A stretch of 64,000 bases of DNA, taken from contig NZ_AFWT01000014.1 in NCBI RefSeq assembly GCF_000224065.1, positions 1 to 64,000 on the forward strand, written 5' to 3'. This document shows positions 12,061-22,061 of the stretch, in pieces; positions within the stretch are counted from its first letter, which is position 1; each line of letters opens with the position of its first letter. This DNA comes from Thiorhodococcus drewsii AZ1 (GTDB lineage: Bacteria > Pseudomonadota > Gammaproteobacteria > Chromatiales > Chromatiaceae). The notes under the pieces were generated by a model. The model was not told the origin of the DNA. It saw only the letters and a program-made list of their open reading frames with translations, and did not search any database. Position numbers and translations under genes: made by a program.

Positions 12061-12822
12061 GTGGATTTGGCGACCCTATTGGGAATGCTTGGAGCAACCG
12101 GCGTGATGATTGGTGCCATCGTGCTCGGCGGCGATCTCATGGTCTTCGTCGACGTTCCCTCGATCGCCATCGTTCTCGTCGGAACCATGTTCGTCGTACT
12201 GTTTCGGACCACGCTTGGCCAGTTTCTGGGCAGCTTCAAGGTCGCGCTCGGCGCCTTCCTGCACAAATCGATCTCGCCGACGGCCCTGGTCGAGGAGGCC
12301 GTATCCCTGGCCAATACGGCCCGCCGCGAGGGACTGCTGGCGCTCGAAGGCAAACCGATCTCGCACCCATTTCTGCAAACCGGAATCTCGCTGTGCATCG
12401 ACGGCCATCCGCCCGAGGTGGTGCAGAAGGTTCTGGAAAAGGACATCAATCTGACCATCCAGCGTCAGGAGGCCGGCTACGGTGTTTTCAAAGCCACGGC
12501 CGAAGTCGCTCCGGCCATGGGGATGATCGGTACACTCATCGGACTGGTGCAGATGCTGGCAAACATGTCCGACCCCAAGGCGATCGGTCCGGCCATGGCC
12601 GTGGCGCTTCTGACTACACTCTATGGCGCGGTGCTGGCGAATGCCTTCGCCACCCCGATCGCCGAGAAACTCAAACTACGCAGCGGCGAGGAAAAGCTGT
12701 CCAAGTCACTGATCCTCGAGTCGATCGCAGGGATCCAGGAAGGACTGAACCCGCGCGTTCTGGAGCAGCTGCTCATGACCTATCTGCCGGAACACCTGCG
12801 TCAGAGCTCGGACAAGGGCTAA
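12061..12822 (+). CDS. motA: flagellar motor stator protein MotA/PomA
   Basis: This 253-residue inner-membrane protein has four hydrophobic segments. The large cytoplasmic loop lies between the second and third (HKSISPTALVEEAVSLA). The conserved Pro-rich start of helix 3 reads VAPAMGMIGTLIGLVQML. With MotB it forms the ion-driven stator that turns the flagellar rotor. Length and sequence are closer to PomA than to enterobacterial MotA. The coupling ion cannot be decided from the sequence. The start codon is GTG, preceded by AGAGGA. MotB follows after 34 nt, so the two are co-transcribed. Confidence 0.9.
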   Translation: MDLATLLGMLGATGVMIGAIVLGGDLMVFVDVPSIAIVLVGTMFVVLFRTTLGQFLGSFKVALGAFLHKSISPTALVEEAVSLANTARREGLLALEGKPISHPFLQTGISLCIDGHPPEVVQKVLEKDINLTIQRQEAGYGVFKATAEVAPAMGMIGTLIGLVQMLANMSDPKAIGPAMAVALLTTLYGAVLANAFATPIAEKLKLRSGEEKLSKSLILESIAGIQEGLNPRVLEQLLMTYLPEHLRQSSDKG

Positions 12823-12856
12823 TACCGCTGAATTTCAACCGGATGAGGTCGATGCC

Positions 12857-13702
12857 GTGACAGAAGAATGCGAATGCCCCGATCCGCCGGCCGGCGCACC
12901 CGAATGGATGGCCACCTTCGCCGACCTGATGTCGCTGATGATGTGCTTTTTTGTGCTGCTGCTGTCCTTCTCCGAGATGGATGTCCAAAAATACAAACAA
13001 CTCGCCGGATCCATGAAGGCCGCGTTCGGCGTACAGCAAGAGGTCGAGGCGACCAGCATCCCGCTCGGGACCAGCATCATCGCCCAGGAATTCTCGCCCG
13101 CACAGCCTGAAGCGACCGTGGTCAACGAGGTGCGCCAGCAGACCATGGACGAGATGAAGCAAAATCTAAAGGTGGAGGAAGCCGCCAAAGCGGAGGATAA
13201 GGCCGAGGAACTCAAGGAGATGCTGAAGAAAGAGATCTCCGAGGGATTGCTGGAAATCTCGACGATCGAGGATCAGGTGATCATCCGCATCCAGGAGAAG
13301 GGCTCGTTCGAATCGGCCTCCGCCAAGGTCTCGCCTGGATTCAGAGGGACGCTGAACAAGATCAGCAACGCGCTCAATCAGGTCGAAGGCAAGATCATCG
13401 TGGCCGGACATACGGACAACATCCCGATCCAGACCTACGAATTCCCCTCCAACTGGGTCCTCTCGGCTGCACGCGCCGCCGCCGTGGCCGATGCCATGAC
13501 CCGCGAGGACCAGATCGACCCGAACCGGGTCGAGATCCGCGCCTACGGCGAAAACAAACCGATCGACTCCAACGATACCGCTATGGGTCGCGCCGCGAAC
13601 CGCCGCGTGGAGATCATCGTGCTTGGAGATCAAAGCGTGAGCGAGGCGCTCGAAGGGATCCCCGAGCTGAACATAAACTCAACGACGAAGACCACCCGAT
13701 GA
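12857..13702 (+). CDS. motB: flagellar motor stator protein MotB/PomB
   Basis: This 281-residue protein has a short cytoplasmic N-terminus and one membrane helix with the ion-carrying aspartate at residue 23 (MATFADLMSLMMCFFVLLL). A periplasmic linker rich in Glu/Lys follows. The C-terminal OmpA/MotB peptidoglycan-binding domain contains VAGHTDNIPI, LSAARAAAVADAM and NRRVEI. It anchors the MotA-MotB stator to the cell wall. It starts with GTG and ends in an ATGA overlap with the PilZ-like gene, implying translational coupling of all three genes. Confidence 0.92.
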   Translation: MTEECECPDPPAGAPEWMATFADLMSLMMCFFVLLLSFSEMDVQKYKQLAGSMKAAFGVQQEVEATSIPLGTSIIAQEFSPAQPEATVVNEVRQQTMDEMKQNLKVEEAAKAEDKAEELKEMLKKEISEGLLEISTIEDQVIIRIQEKGSFESASAKVSPGFRGTLNKISNALNQVEGKIIVAGHTDNIPIQTYEFPSNWVLSAARAAAVADAMTREDQIDPNRVEIRAYGENKPIDSNDTAMGRAANRRVEIIVLGDQSVSEALEGIPELNINSTTKTTR

Positions 13703-14283
13703 CCGAAGACAAGCCCTCGACGGCGGAACAGGAACGGCGACGCTTCTTCCGGATCGACGATGAGGTCGGACTCGTCTTGACGCCCGTCGCTGCATCCGAG
13801 GAAGAGGCGGCCATCGCCACCCACCAGGGGAATATCAACCGAGTCGGTCTCCTGAACGAGCTGCGGGGCATGCGCTATGAGCATCTTCCGCAACAGCGCA
13901 GCCTAGAAAGCAAATTCCCGACGGTTGCCAGCTACATCCGCATCCTTGAGCGCCAACTCGACATCCTGGCCCGGGCAATCGATGGCCAGGACGACTTCCC
14001 AAACGAGCCCAACACCACAGCCAACATCAGCGCTCAGGGATTGAGCCTGATCACCGATACAGTCTTTACCATGGATTCCATGGTGAGCGTAAAGCTGGCC
14101 CTGTTCCCCGATCATTGCCGGATTGAGGCGTTGGGTCGCGTCGTGCGCGGCGAGACGACCTCATCGAAGGCCGACGTAGCGATCGAATTCACCCACCTGC
14201 GCGAGGCCGACCGCGAGGCACTCATCCGACACATCTATCTACTACAGAGACAACGCCTTCAGGCCCGTTACGAGGACGATTAA
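13699..14283 (+). CDS. PilZ-like (atypical, possibly tPilZ) c-di-GMP-associated protein
   Basis: This 194-residue product starts with an arginine-rich segment (RRRFFRIDDEVGLVL) resembling PilZ strand 1. It has the (D/N)xSxxG-type motif NISAQGLSLI much later, at about residue 113. The roughly 80 residues between are predicted helical with heptad-like spacing (SYIRILERQLDILARAI). That matches the atypical tetrameric PilZ class, in which long helices are inserted into the barrel; this class assignment is inference. The ATG overlaps the motB stop, so the protein is made together with the stator. A role in adjusting motor output in response to c-di-GMP is plausible, but binding cannot be taken for granted. 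Confidence 0.72.
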   Translation: MTEDKPSTAEQERRRFFRIDDEVGLVLTPVAASEEEAAIATHQGNINRVGLLNELRGMRYEHLPQQRSLESKFPTVASYIRILERQLDILARAIDGQDDFPNEPNTTANISAQGLSLITDTVFTMDSMVSVKLALFPDHCRIEALGRVVRGETTSSKADVAIEFTHLREADREALIRHIYLLQRQRLQARYEDD

Positions 14284-14298
14284 GACAGCTCGATCGCT

Positions 14299-14592
14299 TC
14301 ACCCAGGATTGAGTCGACGCTCCTGATCGGGCCAACCCGTATCGACCGCTCGAGAGTGATATTCCCTCGCCTCGAGCACATGCCCTGCATACTCCCGCCC
14401 GTGCAATGCGGCGATGAGGGACTCCCCCGCCTCGCGGCTGTCGGTCCGAACGACCAGAAAGTGATAGCCCCGCTCCTGGTGATCGCGTCCCTGGTGCACC
14501 CGGAAGTCGGGGCGCACCATAATGACTTCGAGCAAGGCGTGGAGATCGAGCAACGTCGCCGTTGCCGGCAGATTACCCACGAAAACTTCCAC
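14299..14592 (-). CDS. small RRM-type RNA-binding protein
   Basis: This 97-residue protein has a single RNA-recognition-motif fold. RNP2-like VFVGNLPATATLLDLHALL is at the N-terminus. RNP1-like RGYHFLVVRT is near residue 42, and the helix SLIAALHGREYAG completes the pattern. Bacterial RRM proteins of this size bind single-stranded RNA; the target is unknown. The start is GTG, with AGGGGA about 8 nt upstream. It lies convergent to the PilZ-like gene with only 15 nt between stop codons, and 113 nt beyond the 3' end of the RND pump gene on the same strand. Confidence 0.72.
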   Translation of the reverse strand: MEVFVGNLPATATLLDLHALLEVIMVRPDFRVHQGRDHQERGYHFLVVRTDSREAGESLIAALHGREYAGHVLEAREYHSRAVDTGWPDQERRLNPG

Positions 14593-14705
14593 GAACCGTC
14601 CCCTTTGTTGGCCAAGAAAACTGAATTCCTGGCCTCAATTAGAAACGGAATGAGGACGAAAAGCCATGCCTGGATCGCCCTCGGGCGACACCAGGCATAG
14701 CCGAA

Positions 14706-17700
14706 TCAATCCGTCGACGGTTTGACCGTGGATGGTTTCATACGCCCTCGGATCAGCACGAAGAAGAGCGGAACGAAGAAAACGCCGAGCATGCTGGCCG
14801 CAACCACGCCGCCGAGCACGCCGGTCCCGATGGCATTGCGCCCACCGGCTCCGGCACCCGAGCTGATCGCGAGCGGCAACACACCGAAACCGAAGGCCAG
14901 CGAGGTCATGATGATGGGACGAATACGCATCCGCGCCGCCTCCAGTGCCGCAGACAAGGCATCGGCGCCCTGCTCCTGAAGCGTCTTGGCGAACTCGACG
15001 ATGAGGATGGCGTTTTTGGCCGAGAGACCGATGGTGGCCAGCAGACCCACCTGGAAATAGATGTCGCTCGGCAGTCCACGCCCGGTCGCGGCGATCACGG
15101 CGCCCAGCACGCCCAAGGGCACTGCCAACATGACGGCGAAGGGTACCGACCAGCTCTCGTAGAGCGCGGCCAGAGCGAGGAACACCACCAGCGCCGACAG
15201 CGCATAGAGAGCCGACGCCTGGGCACCGGCAGCGCGCTCCTCGAAGGACAGCCCGGTCCATTCGATACCGATCCCCTTCGGCAGCTTCGAGGCCAGCTCG
15301 GCCACGGTTTCCATCGACGCGCCCGTGCTCAGCCCCGGCGCGGCCTGGCCCAGCACCTCGAACGACGGCAGTCCGTTGTAACGCTCCAAGCGCGGAGACC
15401 CATAGGTCCAGTGCGCCGAGGCGAAGGCTGAAAAGGGCACCATCTCCCCTTTACCGTTACGCACATACCAGGCATCCAGATCCTCCGGCAGCATGCGATA
15501 GGGGGCGTCGGCCTGTAGATAGACCTTTTTCACCCGGCCCTCATGGACGAAGTCGTCGACATAGGCGCTACCCCAGGCGATCGAGAGGGTATTATTGATG
15601 TCGGCCAGAGACAGGCCAAGCGCCCCTGCCTTGGTGCGATCGACCTCCACCTGATACTGAGGCTCGTCCTCGCGACCGTTGGGACGCACGGCCACCAGAT
15701 TCGGGTCCTTCATCGCCATGCCGAGGAACTGGCCGCGCGCGGCCACCAGGGCGTCATGGCCGAGGCCGGCGCGGTCCTGCAGCTGAACATCCCACCCCGA
15801 GGCGGTACCTAGCTCGATGACCGCTGGCGGCGCGAAGGCGAAGACCCGGGCATCGCGGATCTTGGAGAAGGCCCCCATCGCCCGCCCGGCAATCGCCCCG
15901 ACGTGCAGGTCCGGTCGGTCGCGCTGGCTCCAATCCTTCAGCCGCACGAAGCCGATCGCCATGTTCTGACCCTGGCCCGAGAAGCTGAATCCGGCGACCG
16001 TAATCATTTCCTTCACGGCCTCCTGCTCGTTCTCATTGAAATACTTCTCGACCTGGGCCAGTACGTCCAGGGTTCGCTCGCGGGTGGCGCCGGAGGGCAG
16101 TACGGCCTGGATAATGAGAATTCCCTGATCCTCCTCAGGCAGGAAGGAGGTCGGCATACGCTCATGCAGCGCGATCATCGCGCCCACCAGCAAGGCATAG
16201 ACGCCCAAGAACAGCCAACGCCATTTGACGATCCGCTCCACCGCCTCGCCGTAGAGATCGACGCTGCGACCGAAATTGCGGTTGAACCAGCCGAAGAAGC
16301 CGCGTCGCGGTCCATGAGGAACCGGCTTGAGCAACGTGGCTGTCAGTGCCGGACTCAGGGTCAGGGCCACCACCACCGAAAGCAGCATGGCCGAAACGAT
16401 GGTGATCGAGAACTGACGATAGATGACGCCGGTCGAGCCGCTGAAGAAGGCCATGGGGACGAAGACCGCCGAGAGCACCAGAGCGATACCGACCAGGGCG
16501 CTGGTGATCTGATCCATGGAGCGGCGCGTCGCCTCCTTGGGCGGCAATCCGTCATCGTGCATGACCCGTTCGACGTTCTCCACCACCACGATGGCATCGT
16601 CGACCAACAGACCAATGGCCAACACCATGGCGAACAGCGTCAGGGTATTGATCGAATAACCGAACGCAGCCAGCACGCCGAAGGTTCCGAGCAACACCAC
16701 GGGCACCGCAATGGTGGGGATGAGGGTGGCGCGGAAGTTCTGAAGGAAGAGATACATCACCAGAAAGACCAGGATGACCGCCTCGAACAGGGTCTTGACC
16801 ACCTCGCTGATGGAGATGCGCACGAAAGGCGTGGTGTCGTAGGGATAGACCGCCTCCATCCCCGGCGGGAAGAAGGCCGAGAGTTCGTCGATCTTGCGCT
16901 TGACCGCATCGGCGGTATCCAGCGCGTTGGCACCGGTCGCGAGACGAATCGCCATGCCGGCGGCCGGCTTGCCGTTGTATCGAGCCGTCTTGCCGTACGT
17001 CTCGCTGCCCAAGGCGACGCGCGCCACGTCACGCAGCAGGACGGTCGAGCCGTCCTCCTCCGTGCGAAGCCGGATGGCACCGAACTCATCCGGCGTGTTG
17101 AGACGGCTCTGCACGTTCACCGTCGCGGTGAGCTGCTGACCCTCCTCGGCCGGGATGGCGCCGAGCTGCCCAGCCGAAACCTGGGCGTTCTCGGCCTCGA
17201 TGGCCTTGGCGACATCCGTCGGCGTCAGCCCGTACTGATTCAGACGGTTGGGATCGAGCCAGATCCGCATGGCGTACTGAGACTCGAACAAAGTGATCTC
17301 GCCGACACCCTCGACACGGCTGATCGGATCCTTCACCAGACTCGCGGCGTAATCGCCCAGATCGGCGCTGTCGAGACGGCCATCATTCGAGACGAAGGCC
17401 ACCACCATGAGGAAGTTGCGCACCGACTTGGCGACCTGGATGCCCTGCTGCTGCACTGCGGACGGCAACAACGCATTGGCCAGCTGCAGCTTGTTCTGGA
17501 CCTGCATCTGGGCGATGTCCGGATTGACATCGTTATTGAAGGTCAAGGTGATGGTGGAAACGCCATTCGACTCGCTGGTCGAGGACATATAGCGCAGACC
17601 GTCGAGCCCGTTCATCTGCTGCTCGATGACCTGGGTCACCGAGTCCTGCACGGTCTCGGCCGAGGCGCCCGGATAGGTGGAGGTGATGGCGATCGCCGGC

Positions 17701-17819
17701 GGCGCAATACTAGGGTATTGAGACACCGGCAGGGACAGAATGGAGAGCACGCCCGCCAGCATGATGGCAATGGCAATGACCCATGCGAAGACGGGGCGAT
17801 CGATGAAGAAGCGGGCCAT
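14706..17819 (-). CDS. RND multidrug efflux pump, AcrB/MexB (HAE1) type
   Basis: At 1037 residues this has the standard length of an HAE1 inner-membrane drug/proton antiporter. The first membrane helix ([20 protein letters not shown]), the porter-domain segment [10 protein letters not shown] and the TM4 acidic pair in [16 protein letters not shown] (proton relay) are all present. So are the HEAD-equivalent [14 protein letters not shown] and the TM10-12 block ([16 protein letters not shown]). It works with the membrane-fusion protein encoded upstream. No outer-membrane channel gene is adjacent, so a TolC encoded elsewhere is presumably used. The 248-nt gap to the upstream gene is unusually long for such an operon and carries a tandem repeat array. 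Confidence 0.93.
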   Translation of the reverse strand: MARFFIDRPVFAWVIAIAIMLAGVLSILSLPVSQYPSIAPPAIAITSTYPGASAETVQDSVTQVIEQQMNGLDGLRYMSSTSESNGVSTITLTFNNDVNPDIAQMQVQNKLQLANALLPSAVQQQGIQVAKSVRNFLMVVAFVSNDGRLDSADLGDYAASLVKDPISRVEGVGEITLFESQYAMRIWLDPNRLNQYGLTPTDVAKAIEAENAQVSAGQLGAIPAEEGQQLTATVNVQSRLNTPDEFGAIRLRTEEDGSTVLLRDVARVALGSETYGKTARYNGKPAAGMAIRLATGANALDTADAVKRKIDELSAFFPPGMEAVYPYDTTPFVRISISEVVKTLFEAVILVFLVMYLFLQNFRATLIPTIAVPVVLLGTFGVLAAFGYSINTLTLFAMVLAIGLLVDDAIVVVENVERVMHDDGLPPKEATRRSMDQITSALVGIALVLSAVFVPMAFFSGSTGVIYRQFSITIVSAMLLSVVVALTLSPALTATLLKPVPHGPRRGFFGWFNRNFGRSVDLYGEAVERIVKWRWLFLGVYALLVGAMIALHERMPTSFLPEEDQGILIIQAVLPSGATRERTLDVLAQVEKYFNENEQEAVKEMITVAGFSFSGQGQNMAIGFVRLKDWSQRDRPDLHVGAIAGRAMGAFSKIRDARVFAFAPPAVIELGTASGWDVQLQDRAGLGHDALVAARGQFLGMAMKDPNLVAVRPNGREDEPQYQVEVDRTKAGALGLSLADINNTLSIAWGSAYVDDFVHEGRVKKVYLQADAPYRMLPEDLDAWYVRNGKGEMVPFSAFASAHWTYGSPRLERYNGLPSFEVLGQAAPGLSTGASMETVAELASKLPKGIGIEWTGLSFEERAAGAQASALYALSALVVFLALAALYESWSVPFAVMLAVPLGVLGAVIAATGRGLPSDIYFQVGLLATIGLSAKNAILIVEFAKTLQEQGADALSAALEAARMRIRPIIMTSLAFGFGVLPLAISSGAGAGGRNAIGTGVLGGVVAASMLGVFFVPLFFVLIRGRMKPSTVKPSTD

Positions 17820-17890
17820 GGAGGGCGTTCCTCGGTACGTCGATGAGGTCCACCGCCATCGAAGGCGGCGGACAATGAAACTGGGACAGA

Positions 17891-17950
17891 GCTACCAGCT
17901 ACCAGCTACCAGCTACCAGCTACCAGCTACCAGCTACCAGCTACCAGCTG
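17891..17950. repeat. tandem heptanucleotide array (GCTACCA), 8 units
   Basis: Eight perfect head-to-tail copies of the 7-mer GCTACCA run from 17891 to 17946, followed by a partial unit. The array lies in the leader between the membrane-fusion gene and the RND pump gene. Seven is not a multiple of three, and nothing around it supports coding. The same unit recurs 12-fold after ureC. Confidence 0.95.
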
Positions 17951-17952
17951 AT

Positions 17953-17988
17953 GGACCTGACCATCGAACGATGGTTCTCCAGGGGTCC
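17953..17988. other. hairpin in RND operon leader
   Basis: ACCATCG at 17960-17966 and CGATGGT at 17969-17975 are perfectly complementary. Outer GGACC (17953-17957) and GGTCC (17984-17988) extend the pairing with a bulge. It sits between the heptamer array and the upstream gene's stop, on the transcript that must continue into the pump gene. It could act in mRNA processing or attenuation. There is no T-run. Confidence 0.4.
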
Positions 17989-18067
17989 TTGCGTTGGTTG
18001 AAGACTTCAATACAGCGAAGGCATCGGCAAAATACGCTGGAGGTTGATCGATGGCGGCTGGCCGCTT

Positions 18068-19249
18068 TTATTCAGCGTTCTGCGGCGTCGTGGCGAATTC
18101 CGGGTCCGCGCTGCGATCGACGGCCTGTGCCTTGGCGCCTGGGCGCACCATCTGGATGCCGTCGACGATCAACCGATCCCCCGGCTTCAGGCCGGAATCG
18201 ATCAGCCAGCGATCGCCCATGGCGCGATTGGTCTCCAGCTTGCGCTGCTCGACGGTCCCGTCCTCGCTCAACACCAGGGCGAAGGGGTCGCCCCGCCGAT
18301 CGCGCTGAACACCCTGCTGGGGCGCGAGAATGGCATCTGGCCGTATGCCCTCCTCCACGGTGGCACGCACGAACATGCCGGGAAGCAACAGGTCATCCGG
18401 ATTGGGAAAGGTCGCGCGCATGGTCACCGCGCCCGTGCCCTGATCGACTGTCACCTCGCTGAACTCCAGACGTCCAGGCAGCGGATAGGCCGACCCGTCC
18501 TCAAGGATGAGCGTTACCTTGGGCTGTTTACCATCCGGGCCTTGCAGATCGCCATCCTCCAAGGCACGACGCAGACGCAGCAACTGAGCGCTCGACTGCG
18601 TCAGATCGACATAGATGGGATCGAGCTGCTGAACGGTCGCGAGCGCCAGATCCTGATAGGCCGTCACCAACGCGCCCTGGGTCACCGCAGAACGCCCGAT
18701 CCGACCTGCGATCGGCGAGGTCACCCGGGTGTAGTCCAGATTGATGCGCGCGCTGACCAGGTCGGCCTGATCGACCGCAACGCTGGCGATCGCCTCCTTG
18801 AGTGCCGCCTCCGCGTCGTCGTAGTCCTCCTGACTGACCGCGTTGGCCTTGAGCAGATTGGCATAGCGATCGGCCTTGAGACGCGCCCGGGCCAGGGTCG
18901 CCTCCGAGCGCGCGAGGGATGCCTTGGCGCTGTCGTAGGTAGCCTGATAGACCGCAGGATCGATCTGATAGAGCACCTCACCGGCCTCGATCTGACCGCC
19001 CTCCTTGAATTTGCGCTCCTGAATGATGCCGCCAACCTGTGGACGCACCTCGGCGATCTGGTAAGGCGTCGTGCGTCCCGGAAGCTCCGTGGTCAACACG
19101 GCCGGATGCGCCTCGATACGCACCACGCCGACCGTTGCCGGACCACCGGGTCCAGCCGCATGCGCCTGCAGACCGCAGCCGACCACGAAGAGCGCGGCCG
19201 CGAGCGCGAACGACAGGGTCGCGTCTGGCTGACGATTTACGAACTTCAT
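18068..19249 (-). CDS. RND efflux membrane-fusion lipoprotein, AcrA/MexA type
   Basis: This 393-residue periplasmic adaptor links the RND pump to an outer-membrane channel. It has a signal peptide with a plausible lipobox (VVGC). The biotinyl-lipoyl halves flank a helical hairpin (YDSAKASLARSEATLARARL), and beta-barrel segments such as TSPIAGRIGRSAVTQGALV follow. The ATG at 19249 was chosen because GAGGTG precedes it by 5 nt. An upstream in-frame ATG is poorer. It is the first gene of the efflux operon and faces a TetR regulator across twin palindromes. Confidence 0.9.
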   Translation of the reverse strand: MKFVNRQPDATLSFALAAALFVVGCGLQAHAAGPGGPATVGVVRIEAHPAVLTTELPGRTTPYQIAEVRPQVGGIIQERKFKEGGQIEAGEVLYQIDPAVYQATYDSAKASLARSEATLARARLKADRYANLLKANAVSQEDYDDAEAALKEAIASVAVDQADLVSARINLDYTRVTSPIAGRIGRSAVTQGALVTAYQDLALATVQQLDPIYVDLTQSSAQLLRLRRALEDGDLQGPDGKQPKVTLILEDGSAYPLPGRLEFSEVTVDQGTGAVTMRATFPNPDDLLLPGMFVRATVEEGIRPDAILAPQQGVQRDRRGDPFALVLSEDGTVEQRKLETNRAMGDRWLIDSGLKPGDRLIVDGIQMVRPGAKAQAVDRSADPEFATTPQNAE

Positions 19250-19290
19250 GGTCACCTCGTGTCTGGTCTTCAGCAATTTGATCTTTGAGA

Positions 19291-19324
19291 GAATGAACGT
19301 TCATTCTAGAATGAACGTTCAATC
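19291..19324. promoter_or_regulatory. tandem palindromic operator for the divergent TetR regulator
   Basis: GAATGAACGTTCATTC at 19291-19306 is a perfect 16-bp palindrome. After 2 nt, a near-copy, GAATGAACGTTCAATC, occupies 19309-19324. Both lie in the divergent spacer between the efflux operon and the TetR gene. This is the classic position and geometry for an AcrR/TetR-type repressor that controls the pump and its own gene. The 18-bp centre-to-centre spacing could accommodate two dimers. Confidence 0.85.
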
Positions 19325-19470
19325 TAGTCGGCAAAACTGGATGCGTCAAGCCTAGAATATCGGAAATGCATCTCAATCGACGACTGGGCAGTGAGACCGC
19401 CCCGCTCTGGGGAAACAAGCACCGCCGCCGGCCACTTGGCCGACATGAATCAACGACCTGGAGGACCATA

Positions 19471-20091
19471 ATGCCGAACACACCCACCTCGGCCCTACCG
19501 CGTTGCGAGGCACGACGTGAACAGATCCTAGACGCTGCGGCCGTCTGTTTCGCCCGCGAGGGTTTCCACGGCTCCAGCATCGCCAAGCTCTCCAAGGAGG
19601 CCGGCATGAGTCCCGGTCATATCTATCATTTCTTCGAGAACAAGGAGGCGATCATCGCCGCCCTGATCGAACGGCGACTGGAATGCGCCCAGGAAATGGC
19701 GCGACACTTCGATAGCACGGAAGACGTCTTCCAAGCCCTGCTCGATCGGGTCGATATCGGACTCAAGGAGAAGACCGACCGCGAATCTGCGGCGCTCGAA
19801 TTGGAAATCTTCGCCGAGGCCGCCCGCAATCCGGCGGTGGCCTCCATTCTGATCGAAGCCGACCGCATCAAGCGCGACTGTCTCATCAGGGTGACCCAGA
19901 AGGCGCGGCAAGCCCGCACCAGCGGTCAAGAGACGCGAGATCCGAAGACGCAGACAGAATCGATGGTGGCCGAAACGGAAATCCTCATGGCCCTGTTCGA
20001 CGGACTCTCCACGCGCGCCATCTCACACCCTGAACTCGACCGCGAGGCGCTGACGCCCTTGCTGCGCAAGGTGATGCGCGCGCTGCTGTGA
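19471..20091 (+). CDS. TetR/AcrR-family transcriptional repressor
   Basis: This 206-residue protein has a clear TetR helix-turn-helix at residues about 10-55 (REQILDAAAVCFAREGFHG, then KLSKEAGMSPGHIYHFFENK). A variable helical ligand-binding domain follows. The ATG at 19471 has GGAGGA 6 nt upstream; longer in-frame extensions are not supported. It is divergent from the RND operon with twin palindromes between, so it very probably represses the pump until an inducer binds. The C-terminal domain gives no hint of the ligand. Confidence 0.9.
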   Translation: MPNTPTSALPRCEARREQILDAAAVCFAREGFHGSSIAKLSKEAGMSPGHIYHFFENKEAIIAALIERRLECAQEMARHFDSTEDVFQALLDRVDIGLKEKTDRESAALELEIFAEAARNPAVASILIEADRIKRDCLIRVTQKARQARTSGQETRDPKTQTESMVAETEILMALFDGLSTRAISHPELDREALTPLLRKVMRALL

Positions 20092-20130
20092 GCCGAACCG
20101 TCACCCCCTGCCCGACTCACAAGACTGCGA

Positions 20131-21765
20131 TCAGGTTCGAAAGCCGGTCGCCTCTCCCCGCAATTCATCGGCGAGCCGCTCCAACGCCTGACCAGCAGAC
20201 TCCAGCTGAGTCATCCCAGCGCTGGACTGATGCGCGGCATCGCTGATCGCCACGACGCCCTTGCTGATCTCGCTCGCAACCGCCGTCTGTTCCTCGGCGG
20301 CGCTGGCGATCTGAGTCATGGTTGCGGTGATGGCGTCGACCGCCTCGGTGATCTCTTCCAGCGACCGACCCGCCTTGGTCGCCGCTTCCATCGATGACTC
20401 GGCACTGTCGCGACTGCGCGCCATCTGCTCGCCCGCCTGATGCGTCGTGCTCTGCAACTGGACCACCATGTCCTCGATTTCGAGCGCCGATGCCTGGGTA
20501 CGCCGGGCCAAGGTACGCACCTCGTCGGCGACGACGGCGAATCCCCGACCCTGCTCGCCGGCGCGCGCCGCCTCGATCGCGGCATTGAGCGCCAGCAGAT
20601 TGGTCTGGGCCGTCACGCCCTGAATGACATCCAGGATCTTGCCGATCGTGCCCGCATGCGTCTCCAGAGCGACGATGGTCTCGGCCACGGCACCGATATG
20701 CTCGACCGTCACCGACATGGAGTCGATAGTGTCCTGAACCGATTCGCGTCCCTGTCCGGCCAGATCCTTGGAGCGCTCGGCCGATTCTGCGGCCGAAGCC
20801 GTATTGGCGGCCACCTCGACCGCCGTGGCCGTCATCTCATGCATGGCGGTAGCCACTTGATCCGTTTCCTGGTTCTGCCGGTGCGCCGTCTCGCGCGCTT
20901 CCTGCAGACTGTCGGCCATCTGTTGCGCCGAGCCGGACAGCGTCACGGCGGATCCACCGACACGCTCGACCAGCCCCCTCAGACGATCGACCATGCGGTC
21001 GAAGTCCTTGGCGATGTCGCCGATCTCGTTAGGAATATCGAGCGAGGTCGCCTGAGACAGATCCGATTGATGCAGGATCTGCTGCATGGCGGCATGCAAA
21101 TGCCCGAGCTGGCCGGTGATGGAGCGGTAGAAGACCCAGCCCAACAGCACGACGACCAAAATGGCCCCTCCCGACAGGAGTCCGAACAGCAACATCGACT
21201 GCCGATAGATCCCATGGGCGTACTCGCTTTCGTCATGCGCCACGCTCAACTGAAGATCCACTAGCTCGGTCAGCTTGTCGCTGATCGGATCGATCACAGC
21301 GTAGAGCGGTCCATCGAAATCGTTCAGCTGACCGCTGATTCGCCCTTGCTTCCCTCGCAAATGGACGACCAACCGTTGGATCATGGCGTCCGCATCATCG
21401 AAGAGCTTCCGGGCTTCGTCTACGAGGCGCATCTCATCGGCCGTGAGATCCGACTTGAGATAGGCACTCCAGCGTTCGCGAATCAGAGACTGCGCCTCCT
21501 CGACACGATTCAGCGCCTCTTGCGCCGTGAAGCGACCCGCATTGGCCTTGTTGACCGCATCGATCACATCGACCGCATAGTCGTCGGCGATCCCCTTCAA
21601 CTCCTTCAGCGGCACCACCCGATCGAGGTAGATGCGATCCACCCCCGCATTGACCTGCCCCAGAAGGTGCAGTGTGACACCGCCGATCAGCAACATCGCG
21701 AAGCTGGGAACCAAGGCCATCGTGGCAAGCTTGGCGCTGATCTTCGCGTTATCGATCCATTTCAT
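20131..21765 (-). CDS. methyl-accepting chemotaxis protein
   Basis: This 544-residue chemoreceptor has a first membrane helix at residues about 14-34 and a four-helix-bundle-type periplasmic domain of about 155 residues. The second helix is near residue 190-212 ([20 protein letters not shown]), followed by a HAMP domain and a long cytoplasmic coiled coil. The hairpin tip carries the conserved [16 protein letters not shown] and [11 protein letters not shown]. No CheR-binding pentapeptide is seen at the C-terminus. It should signal to CheA/CheW encoded elsewhere. It lies convergent to the TetR gene and is monocistronic as far as seen. Confidence 0.92.
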   Translation of the reverse strand: MKWIDNAKISAKLATMALVPSFAMLLIGGVTLHLLGQVNAGVDRIYLDRVVPLKELKGIADDYAVDVIDAVNKANAGRFTAQEALNRVEEAQSLIRERWSAYLKSDLTADEMRLVDEARKLFDDADAMIQRLVVHLRGKQGRISGQLNDFDGPLYAVIDPISDKLTELVDLQLSVAHDESEYAHGIYRQSMLLFGLLSGGAILVVVLLGWVFYRSITGQLGHLHAAMQQILHQSDLSQATSLDIPNEIGDIAKDFDRMVDRLRGLVERVGGSAVTLSGSAQQMADSLQEARETAHRQNQETDQVATAMHEMTATAVEVAANTASAAESAERSKDLAGQGRESVQDTIDSMSVTVEHIGAVAETIVALETHAGTIGKILDVIQGVTAQTNLLALNAAIEAARAGEQGRGFAVVADEVRTLARRTQASALEIEDMVVQLQSTTHQAGEQMARSRDSAESSMEAATKAGRSLEEITEAVDAITATMTQIASAAEEQTAVASEISKGVVAISDAAHQSSAGMTQLESAGQALERLADELRGEATGFRT

Positions 21766-22061
21766 GATTCACTCTCTTTCGGTCGGTCATCACTCGTGAC
21801 ACGACCCTTGATGAAGCAGAGCGAATCGGCACTGAATCCAGCATTCCCCCTCTGCTCCGAAACAGCGATCCCGCACCGCTAGAAGCCCAGAGTGCGCCAG
21901 ACGCTGAGACGGAACCGCCAACCAAAAATTCGCCCCGATGCGGCACGACCCATTGATGGAAACAATCGGACCGCAATCGGAAACGAAACTCCAACCATGT
22001 GCTTTACAAAAACTGCGAACGCAACCTCGGCATGCCTAAGAAGGGAACCGCTCGGGATCGT

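Noticed and set aside
15903-17846. Long plus-strand open frame antisense to the RND pump gene
   Set aside because: The opposite frame has a full, motif-rich 1037-residue AcrB-type protein. The antisense translation is Gly/His/Arg/Asp-biased without domains, as expected of a GC-rich shadow frame.
17891-17950. Possible CRISPR array
   Set aside because: The units are 7 bp with no spacers and no cas gene is present; it is a simple tandem repeat.
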